Positions 57,531 through 64,000 of a stretch of DNA of 64,000 nucleotides are shown here, piece by piece. Position 1 is the stretch's first letter; each line of letters starts with the position of its first letter. Source of the stretch: Chitinophagales bacterium (GTDB taxonomy: Bacteria; Bacteroidota; Bacteroidia; Chitinophagales; Saprospiraceae); the NCBI GenBank assembly GCA_013299105.1, contig JAAFJY010000027.1:1-64000 (forward strand), given 5' to 3'. Made by a program: the position numbers and the translations under genes. The notes beneath the pieces were generated by a model. The model was not told the DNA's origin, searched no databases, and saw only the letters and a program-made list of their open reading frames with translations.

Positions 57531-58529
57531 ATGTTGATCAGTATTTTATTGCCCATTTACAACGAAGAGCGCTACCTAGCTGCCTGCCTGGACAGCATCC
57601 TCGCCCAAACCCACGAAGACTGGGAGTTATTGGTCGTGGACGATTTTTCAAACGACTCCACCCCAGAAATCCTGGCCGAATATGCCCGCCGCGATGCCCG
57701 CATCAAACCCCAACGCAACCGCGAGAAAGGGGTGATTCCAGCCTTGCGCCTGGCTTATGAATTGAGCCAGGGCCAATTCATTACCCGCATGGATGGAGAC
57801 GACAAAATGGCCCCACAAAAACTGCAAAAGCACCACGATCTCTTGGTTGAGCACGGCCCTGGGCATTTGTGCTCAGGTTTGGTGGCTTATTTTTCGGACG
57901 AAACCCTGGGCGAGGGGTATCGGCGCTACGGCGACTGGATCAACGAAGTGAACCTGGCCAATCGGCATTGGGCCGATTTGTACCGCGATTGTCCTATTCC
58001 TGCGCCCTGTTGGCTGGCTTACCGCGAAGACCTGGACCGCGCCCAGGCCTTTGAACCCAATGTCAAACCTGAAGATTACGACCTCATTTTTCGCTTTCGC
58101 CGCATTGGCCTGAAAGTGCTGACCGTGCCCGAAGTATTGTTGTATTGGCGCGACCACCAAGACCGCACCACCCGCATCACGCCCGATTACGACATCCAGC
58201 GCTACTTCAACATCAAGTTGCCCTGGTTTTTGGAACTGGACCGCCAGGCTGACCGGCCCCTGGTTTTGTGGGGAGCAGGGGGCAAGGGTAAAACCCTGGC
58301 CAAATTGTTGATCGAAGACCAGGTGCCTTTTCACTGGGTGTGCGACAACCCCGCCAAAATTGGCCACAACATATATGGTGTGGTCATGGAAGATTATCGC
58401 GGCATCAACAACTTGCTAAATCCGCAAATCATCCTGGCGGTAGCACAGCCAGAGGAACAAATCCACATTAAAGACATGTTGGCAGAATGGGATTCCATGC
58501 CAGGCAAAGACCACTTCTGGTTTTGCTGA
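57531..58529 (+). CDS. Family 2 glycosyltransferase with C-terminal Rossmann-like domain
   Basis: The 332-residue protein begins with a GT-A domain: ISILLPIYNEERYLAACLDS, VVDDFSNDSTPEI, ITRMDGDDKMAPQKL with the DxD-type metal site, and KPEDYDLIFRFRRIG. After residue ~240 comes a short domain with PLVLWGAGGKGKTLAKLLIE, a nucleotide-binding-like glycine loop. It transfers a sugar to an unknown acceptor in the cytoplasm. The ATG at 57531 fits family starts. Its stop overlaps the permease start (TGATG). Confidence 0.9.
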   Translation: MLISILLPIYNEERYLAACLDSILAQTHEDWELLVVDDFSNDSTPEILAEYARRDARIKPQRNREKGVIPALRLAYELSQGQFITRMDGDDKMAPQKLQKHHDLLVEHGPGHLCSGLVAYFSDETLGEGYRRYGDWINEVNLANRHWADLYRDCPIPAPCWLAYREDLDRAQAFEPNVKPEDYDLIFRFRRIGLKVLTVPEVLLYWRDHQDRTTRITPDYDIQRYFNIKLPWFLELDRQADRPLVLWGAGGKGKTLAKLLIEDQVPFHWVCDNPAKIGHNIYGVVMEDYRGINNLLNPQIILAVAQPEEQIHIKDMLAEWDSMPGKDHFWFC

Positions 58530-59809
58530 TGGGCAGTACAAAAGGCATCGGCTTTTGGCCCTCCCTCAGTTTGGTGATGGGCAATATGATCGGATCAGGT
58601 ATCTTTCTCTTACCTGCTACCTTGGCGATTTATGGCCAATGGAGTCTTTTGGGATGGGCCTTGTCTACCGCTGGAGCCCTGCTGTTGGCGCGTACTTTTG
58701 CCCAATTGAGTCGGCAAAAAGCCCTGAATGGAGGCCCTTATGCATATGCTCGCTTGGCTTTCGGCGATTTTGTAGGATTTATAGCAGCCTGGGCTTATTG
58801 GCTGAGTATCTGGATTGGCAATGCGGCTATTGCGGTGGCTTTGACGGCTAGTTTCAGTGCTTTTTTTCCGATTTTGAACGAAAACAATGGGGTGGCGGCC
58901 CTTACCACTTTGGCTTTTATCTGGCTGACTACGGGTTTGAACGTGTTGGGTGTGCGCAGTGCGGCCATTTTTCAAAGCATCACCACGGTCTTGCGCCTGT
59001 TGCCCATTTTGTTGATTTGCACCTGGGGATTCACGGGGTTTCAATGGCACAATTTGAGTGCCGTGGAGCGGCCTGATTCGATCTTACAGGCGGCCTTGGG
59101 TACGGCTGCCCTTACCCTTTGGTCGTTTTTGGGTATCGAATCGGTCACCGTGCCCGCTGCCGAGGTTCGTAATCCTGAGCGAACGATCCCTCTGGCTACC
59201 TGGTGGGGCACCTTACTTTCTGCTTTGATTTTTGTGTTGGCGTGCACTGCTGTCATGGGTATGTTTCCGGCTTCGGTTTTGCAGTCGGATGCCACGCCAT
59301 TTGCGAGTGCAGCTTTTTTGCTTTGGGGTGAAGGGGGGAACTGGATCGCCGCGGCTACCTGTATTGCTTGCTTGGGTGCCTTGAATGGTTGGATCTTGCT
59401 GCAAGGCCAAATTCCGGCAGCTGCTGCAAAGGATGGGCTTTTCCCGGCGATTTTTGCCCATAAAAACCAGCGTGGTGCACCTGTGCTGGCCTTGGTAATA
59501 TCGAGCGTACTGATGTCTGGAATGGTTTTGTTTAATTTCAGCTCAGCCTTGCAAGCTCAATTTCAAAACCTGATTTTGCTAGCGACCTTGGCTAATTTGA
59601 CGCCTTATGCATTGTGCTCAGTAGCTGAATTGGCCATAAGTAAAACAAAAAGCACAAGTCTCTGGCTGCGCTCAATGGCTACTTTTGTTTTCACCCTGGC
59701 GGCCATCATCGGTTGCGGATGGTTAGTGATTTGGAAAGGCAGTTTATTGCTTGTGGCAGGAGTGCCGATTTATTTTTTGCTGAAAAAATGGAAAGAGAAG
59801 AGTGATTAA
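58529..59809 (+). CDS. APC-family amino-acid permease
   Basis: A 426-residue membrane protein with about twelve hydrophobic helices. The first helix has the APC signature GFWPSLSLVMGNMIGSGIFL, with the unwound GSGIF. LWSFLGIESVTVPAAEVRNP in helix 6 is also typical of AdiC/YjeH-like exchangers. The substrate cannot be fixed. Its start overlaps the glycosyltransferase stop by one base. The upstream Met at 58487 would place the start inside the glycosyltransferase gene and is not supported. Confidence 0.9.
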   Translation: MGSTKGIGFWPSLSLVMGNMIGSGIFLLPATLAIYGQWSLLGWALSTAGALLLARTFAQLSRQKALNGGPYAYARLAFGDFVGFIAAWAYWLSIWIGNAAIAVALTASFSAFFPILNENNGVAALTTLAFIWLTTGLNVLGVRSAAIFQSITTVLRLLPILLICTWGFTGFQWHNLSAVERPDSILQAALGTAALTLWSFLGIESVTVPAAEVRNPERTIPLATWWGTLLSALIFVLACTAVMGMFPASVLQSDATPFASAAFLLWGEGGNWIAAATCIACLGALNGWILLQGQIPAAAAKDGLFPAIFAHKNQRGAPVLALVISSVLMSGMVLFNFSSALQAQFQNLILLATLANLTPYALCSVAELAISKTKSTSLWLRSMATFVFTLAAIIGCGWLVIWKGSLLLVAGVPIYFLLKKWKEKSD

Positions 59810-59849
59810 AGTAAGGTGAAGCCGCGAGAAGGAAAGGAATCACGATATA

Positions 59850-59878
59850 AATTCTGTAATTCTGGAAATTCTGCTTCA
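59850..59878 (+). repeat. Fragment of the AATTCTG/TTCAGAC repeat
   Basis: Three AATTCTG-type units end in GCTTCA, as in the right end of the repeat at 51690-51836. Confidence 0.5.
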
Positions 59879-61627
59879 AAATTGAAAATAAATAAAAGGC
59901 ACCAATTCCGAACTAGCCGTTTGAATCACCAGCCAAATGACCAATGCAAGGACCAAGGACTGCACCGGAACCGGGCTTTTGGCAAACATTTTTTCCCAAA
60001 AACCATACCAGCGGTCGGGTAAAAAATGCAAAACGAAGCCCAAGATGATGAGTAAAATCACGTTTTGATAGCCCTCCCATAGTTGAAACCACAACTCTGG
60101 GTGGAAATTGAGCGCGATTTGACTGAGCATGTTCATGGCCGTTTCCAAGGGCACCCCCTCCGCATTGACCGCACCAGCACGGAACAAAATCCAGCAAAAA
60201 GTAACGAAGTGGAAAACTACAAAGGCTCCCACAAAAGGCCCCAAGATCAAGCGACGGCTCACAAAGTCAATCACCACTGCCAACAAACATAAGAACAAAA
60301 GGAAGTTGAAAATGCCCAGGTTAACCAAACTGAATTGCAAGAAGTGATCAGGGCTCATGTAGCCTTTTACGTACTGGTTGAACCACCATCCTTCCAGGCC
60401 CAATTGCACCAAAAAGCAAATCATAAAAGCCCGCCAGGCTGGATTGCTGATGAATTTGCCGCCACGGCTGAACAGGCGGTCCACGCTCAAGGCCAAGCCA
60501 TGCAAACCACCCCAGGCGATGAAAACCCAGTTGGCCCCGTGCCAAAGCCCGCCCAGTAGCATGGTAATCATCAGGTTGAGATAAGTGCGGAATTTACCTT
60601 TGCGGTTGCCCCCCAAGGATACATACAGGTAGTCGCGCAACCAACTCGACAAAGAGATGTGCCACCGCCGCCAAAACTCCTGGATGCTGGTCGACTTGTA
60701 AGGCGTAAGGAAGTTATCAGGTAGCCAGAATCCCAACAGCAGGGCCAAGCCAATGGCCATGTCGGAATAGCCCGAAAAATCGCAATAAATCTGGATCGCA
60801 TAGCCATAAGCCCCCAACAGGTTTTCCAAACCAGAGTACAGGCTAGGATTGTCAAAAATCCGGTCCACGTAGTTCACGCTGATGTAGTCGGAAATGATCG
60901 CTTTTTTAATCAAACCACTCATGATCAGGAAAAAAGCGCGGCCCATTTGAGTTTGGGTCAGTTGGAGTGGCTTGCGGATTTGAGACAAAAAGTCGGCTGC
61001 TCGCACGATAGGGCCAGCGACCAATTGTGGAAAAAAGGTCACAAAAAAGCCAAAGTCCATGAGTTGGCGCATTAAACTGGGGAAATCGTGCACGTATTCC
61101 GTCAAAGGCACGATTTGCCTGCGGTACACGTCAATGCTGTAACTCATGGTTTGAAAAGCAAAAAAGGAAATCCCTGCGGGCAATAGGATTTTTTGGAAAT
61201 CCCAGTCGGTGCTGGTCAGGTAATTGCTGGTGCCAATCAGAAAATTGGTGTACTTGAAATAGCCTAACATGCCCAGGTTGAAGAGTATGCTGAGCCAAAG
61301 GGCAAATTTTTGTAACCCCCGGCTGGGAGCCCGGTAGATAAAATGCCCCAGGATAAAGTCGATGATCGTGGAGACGACGAGCAAAATCAGGAACCAGCCA
61401 CTGCATTTATAATAAAAAAACAGGGAAAAAGCAGTAGCGAAAAAAATCCGTAAATCCGGTAAGCGCTTAAGCAGGATGTAAATGCTAAAAAACAAGACAA
61501 ACAAGACCAAAAATTCCCTGCTGCTGAACAACAAAGGCCGCAATGGATCGAATGTCCATAACTTGGACAGCGCGTTCCAGTCGATGCTGCTGGGGATGAA
61601 AAGGAGTGTTTGTTCGTTCAGGATCAT
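59876..61627 (-). CDS. MBOAT-family O-acyltransferase (AlgI-like)
   Basis: A 583-residue protein with many transmembrane helices. Family motifs: SIDVYRRQIVPL, FFPQLVAGPIVRAADFL, FCDFSGYSDMAIGLALLLGF, EFWRRWHISLSSWLRDYLYV and GLWHGANWVFIAWG, whose His is the catalytic histidine of MBOAT proteins. AlgI-type members move an acetyl group across the inner membrane for O-acetylation of exported polysaccharides, together with an SGNH-type transferase. The two SGNH genes upstream on the same strand fit this; the nearest ends 36 nt before it. Confidence 0.93.
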   Translation of the reverse strand: MILNEQTLLFIPSSIDWNALSKLWTFDPLRPLLFSSREFLVLFVLFFSIYILLKRLPDLRIFFATAFSLFFYYKCSGWFLILLVVSTIIDFILGHFIYRAPSRGLQKFALWLSILFNLGMLGYFKYTNFLIGTSNYLTSTDWDFQKILLPAGISFFAFQTMSYSIDVYRRQIVPLTEYVHDFPSLMRQLMDFGFFVTFFPQLVAGPIVRAADFLSQIRKPLQLTQTQMGRAFFLIMSGLIKKAIISDYISVNYVDRIFDNPSLYSGLENLLGAYGYAIQIYCDFSGYSDMAIGLALLLGFWLPDNFLTPYKSTSIQEFWRRWHISLSSWLRDYLYVSLGGNRKGKFRTYLNLMITMLLGGLWHGANWVFIAWGGLHGLALSVDRLFSRGGKFISNPAWRAFMICFLVQLGLEGWWFNQYVKGYMSPDHFLQFSLVNLGIFNFLLFLCLLAVVIDFVSRRLILGPFVGAFVVFHFVTFCWILFRAGAVNAEGVPLETAMNMLSQIALNFHPELWFQLWEGYQNVILLIILGFVLHFLPDRWYGFWEKMFAKSPVPVQSLVLALVIWLVIQTASSELVPFIYFQF

Positions 61628-61663
61628 TATCGCTTGGCGGTGGAGCTTCGGGTTGTATGCTGG

Positions 61664-63277
61664 TTATCGACGATAGTTTTTCAGTAGCGCATCATACAGC
61701 AATTGGGCTTGCACCTGGTAGCCTTTTTCGCTGAAGTGAATGGCATCACTTTGTGCCAGCCCGGCTGCTCGCCATTGCCGCATGGAGCCCATGCCGCCCA
61801 TAATCTGAAATAAATCCCAGGTAGCCGCGCCATGCTGCTGCGCTTGACGACGCAAGATATTGCGAACCAGCAAACCATTCTCGTTCTCGACAGACTTATT
61901 TTTCAAAACATCGGGATTGATGGTCAATAAAATGGACGCTTGGGGCACTTGGTGCCTGAGTTTGGCCAGTAACTGACTTACTTGCAGTTCCATTGCCTCA
62001 ATCGATTTGGCTGATTGCACCGATTCGTTGGTCCCCAAAGTGATCACAATCAGGTCAGGCCACAACATGGCCGCCTGGGGCACAAAGTGCTCGGCTTGGT
62101 TGAAGTGGTAATAAGTGACCCCACTGGCCCCGGCTGCGCAATAAAGCACACCTGGCTGTTCATTGTTTTCCAAAATGACACCATATAAGGTACTGCGTTG
62201 CTGCTCGGCGTTGCTGCGCTGGGTACTCAGGCGCAGGGCTTGGGTGATGGTATCGAGGTATACCACACTGTGGGTAGGTTGGCCCGCGTCGGGAGCGCCA
62301 GAAATGCGGATCCCATTGCGATAATTGCTTGGCAAGGGGGTGTCTACTACTGCACTAGCCCGCGAGGGAGCCGGATGGGTGTTGCTGCGCTTGCTTGAAA
62401 TAGGAATTTGCAACATGTCGCCAGGATGGATCAAGAAACTAGACAAACCATTGGCTTGCTTCAAGGCGCTGATGCTGCAACTGTACTTGCGAGAAATGCT
62501 GTAAAGTGATTCCCCAGAACGCACTTTGTGCTTGGTTTTTACAGGCTCCGATGTAGGTACAGGTGACCGTTCCACCACCGGAACGGTTTTCGGCGGCGGG
62601 GGAGGGGCATTGTAGCTTCTACCGGGCACTTCCAATAGCCAATCGAAAGCATTTTCGCCTTTTTCATGAAAAAGTGTCACACTGTTGAATCGCGTGTCCA
62701 CTCCATAACGGTTGAGGGTTTTGAGCTCCAACTCGAAATTGGGATCGTAAGTTCTCAAGCCCATGCCACAGATGCCCAAGGGGATCTCTGTTTGTTGAAA
62801 AGTGCTTTTGCGGCCCTCATAACTGCCATTAGCCGTAGTTTTTAGGTCTTGCGGATTATAAGACCCCGCCTGCCGATAGGGAAAAACCAGGCCCCGGCCC
62901 GATTCTCCAAAACGTTTTTGCAGTAAAAATCGCAACCAACCCGTGAAAAAATCAGCCTGGATGTGGGAATCGCCGATGTGCAGGATGCGCACTTGGGTTG
63001 ATTTGCGGTTTTCCAAGTCGCGTAGGCGTTGGTAAAAAGGTTGCAACAACTCAGCTTGCACGATGAGGTTCTCTTCCATGCGAATGAAGGGATAATCGCT
63101 TTGTTCCAAGGGCCGCAAAGCTGGCAAAGTATCCGTTGGCTTGGGCACAAAACCCGACATGGCCCCTTTGGCAGTAGCAGCCTGGTCTTTTTTGTGTTCC
63201 TGAACTGGACTACAAGCGGGTGTGGCACCAGATAAAAAAACGCCCAAAAGCAAGTTGAGGAGGGACGGATTGAGCAT
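61664..63277 (-). CDS. SGNH hydrolase/acetyltransferase-like lipoprotein with inserted LysM
   Basis: A 537-residue probable lipoprotein (ATPAC, Cys22). SGNH block I is ILHIGDSHIQAD (Ser104), block III VITLGTNES (415-417), and block V SDAIHFSEKGY (Asp511, His514). Between blocks I and III lies a Pro-rich linker and a LysM domain at 249-292 (HKVRSGESLYSISRKYSCSI, then LIHPGDMLQIP), so the peptidoglycan-binding module is inserted inside the hydrolase domain instead of at an end. With the MBOAT gene after it, an O-acetyltransferase or deacetylase acting near peptidoglycan is inferred. Confidence 0.85.
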   Translation of the reverse strand: MLNPSLLNLLLGVFLSGATPACSPVQEHKKDQAATAKGAMSGFVPKPTDTLPALRPLEQSDYPFIRMEENLIVQAELLQPFYQRLRDLENRKSTQVRILHIGDSHIQADFFTGWLRFLLQKRFGESGRGLVFPYRQAGSYNPQDLKTTANGSYEGRKSTFQQTEIPLGICGMGLRTYDPNFELELKTLNRYGVDTRFNSVTLFHEKGENAFDWLLEVPGRSYNAPPPPPKTVPVVERSPVPTSEPVKTKHKVRSGESLYSISRKYSCSISALKQANGLSSFLIHPGDMLQIPISSKRSNTHPAPSRASAVVDTPLPSNYRNGIRISGAPDAGQPTHSVVYLDTITQALRLSTQRSNAEQQRSTLYGVILENNEQPGVLYCAAGASGVTYYHFNQAEHFVPQAAMLWPDLIVITLGTNESVQSAKSIEAMELQVSQLLAKLRHQVPQASILLTINPDVLKNKSVENENGLLVRNILRRQAQQHGAATWDLFQIMGGMGSMRQWRAAGLAQSDAIHFSEKGYQVQAQLLYDALLKNYRR

Positions 63278-63667
63278 GAAGTGAAGGTTGATCAGCTAAG
63301 AAAATTAATGTTGAGAGGGTTAGAACGAGGGGTTTAGAACAGGGGGTTATACGAAAATTGGTGGTGAGTAACCTATGAAAACTTCGGAGAAAAGCGGTCT
63401 CAATAATCAAGCGAGGTGTTTTTTATCTGAACCACATTTTTTTGTCTAAACCAGAATTTGCAGAATTACAGAATTGCAGAATTACTTGCATGACGTTGAC
63501 CGAGACAGCATTTGAAAAAATTTCAGAATAGGCCCGCTTTCACGCCAAGGCGCGACACGGCCCCACGGTCATAAATGCTGCATGTTCACCATAAAAATCA
63601 CAGCTACAGAAATTCCTCCGAAGTTTTCAGTACATTAAGAAACCGTTTTAAAACTTCCTTGTCAAGT
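63278..63667. other. Spacer between the two SGNH genes
   Basis: No gene is seen. The repeat at 63424-63560 occupies its middle. The minus-strand promoter of the LysM-SGNH gene may use TAATTTTC near 63306, one base off the TAnnTTTG consensus. Confidence 0.5.
63424..63560 (-). repeat. ~140-bp dispersed repeat, copy 2 (inverted)
   Basis: Reverse complement of the 51690-51836 repeat with scattered differences: it ends GGCCCGCTTTCACGCCAAGG followed by the GCGACACGGC block, and begins with TCTGAACCACAT and GTCTAAACCAG. Confidence 0.75.
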
Positions 63668-64000
63668 TCACTCGCCCAAAAGCCACTTCACCAGGTATCC
63701 GCTGGCCACTCTGCCTCCTGCGAAATTGAAGTGGGTATAATCGGTATTGGCCAAGCGAGGTTTGCTTTGTTCCACCCATTTTACCATGCTATCCTGGCCG
63801 CCCATGGCCTCGTACATGCTGAAAAACGAGGCTCCGTGTTCGGCTGCAGCTCGGCGCAGGGCGTTGTTGATGCGGGGTACGCTGGGGTCGGTATGCATGG
63901 CTCCGTCGATTTTCATGGATTTATCCGACGGCCCTACGATCAGAATGGGCACCCCAGGTAAAGCCTGTTGATAGTGCGCCAAAACGGCATTCATTTCGCG
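63668..64000 (-). CDS. C-terminal part of an SGNH/GDSL-type protein (partial)
   Basis: The 110 visible residues run from the window edge to the stop at 63668; the frame is open at the edge, so the Met at 63994 is probably internal. VPILIVGPSDKSMK and a late NTDYTHFNFAGGRVASGYLV (block V with Asp and His) mark it as an SGNH hydrolase. ALRRAAAEHGASFFSMYEAM-type sequence also aligns with the C-terminal part of the LysM-SGNH protein (GAATWDLFQIMGGMGSMRQW). It likely belongs to the same O-acetylation cluster. Confidence 0.75.
   Translation of the reverse strand, partial: REMNAVLAHYQQALPGVPILIVGPSDKSMKIDGAMHTDPSVPRINNALRRAAAEHGASFFSMYEAMGGQDSMVKWVEQSKPRLANTDYTHFNFAGGRVASGYLVKWLLGE

Noticed and set aside
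1-64000. tRNA, rRNA and riboswitch genes
   Set aside because: I looked through the spacers for cloverleaf arms with TTCGA loops and for known riboswitch cores and saw none I could support; a covariance-model search would be decisive.

Overview
The window looks like a chromosomal segment of a Bacteroidota bacterium, most likely of the Saprospiria (Haliscomenobacter/Lewinella-like). This rests on type IX secretion (T9SS) C-terminal sorting domains, promoters with the Bacteroidota -7 box TAnnTTTG, a DUF1800/DUF1501 pair, a Reg_prop/Y_Y_Y sensor kinase, and a tRNA-guanine transglycosylase with a decayed zinc site. No rRNA, tRNA, CRISPR array, prophage or transposase gene was seen. The taxonomic call is inference.

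Layout. 0-6 kb: the tail of a T9SS cargo protein, a small exported protein, a DinB-family protein, and two tandem paralogues of unknown function, the second compositionally mosaic. 6-10 kb: a cytochrome P450 and a long-chain acyl-CoA dehydrogenase, divergently transcribed around two mirror-image 14-bp near-palindromes. 10-20 kb: housekeeping genes (S33 peptidase lipoprotein, ybeY, RsbW-like ATPase, tgt, SlyD-like PPIase, O-antigen-ligase-like protein, then a pheS-hisS-gatA operon). 20-24 kb: AGE-family epimerase, TfoX-N protein, anti-sigma and ECF sigma. 24-29 kb: one huge secreted cysteine-rich protein of two alternating ~110-residue modules, ending in a T9SS domain. 29-38 kb: accessory region with a DUF6886 protein, a PIN toxin-antitoxin pair, the DUF1800/DUF1501 operon, an EI24 membrane protein and an AT-rich RloA/RloB-like ATPase-nuclease pair with its own promoter and palindrome.

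38-49 kb: a Gfo/Idh/MocA oxidoreductase, then a two-component locus (NarL-type regulator, two-fold-repeat protein, 1005-residue sensor kinase) followed by a small protein, a secreted fascin-like/Cys-rich protein and a thioredoxin-fold protein. The regulator gene and the post-kinase gene share a 16-bp palindrome set exactly 39 bp upstream of a degenerate -7 box in both places, suggesting that the kinase/regulator pair drives its own regulator and the downstream exported proteins.

49-64 kb: sugar-acid and carbohydrate enzymes (enolase superfamily, RraA-like, nucleoside hydrolase, CE15-like esterase), a second ECF sigma/anti-sigma operon, a glycosyltransferase coupled to an amino-acid permease, and an O-acetylation cluster (MBOAT plus two SGNH proteins, one with an inserted LysM).

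Intergenic DNA is unusually rich in short dispersed repeats: a ~140-bp hairpin element in three copies plus a miniature derivative, a ~140-bp repeat in inverted orientation at 51.7 and 63.5 kb, a 136-bp element with perfect 17-bp terminal inverted repeats, and several shorter families.
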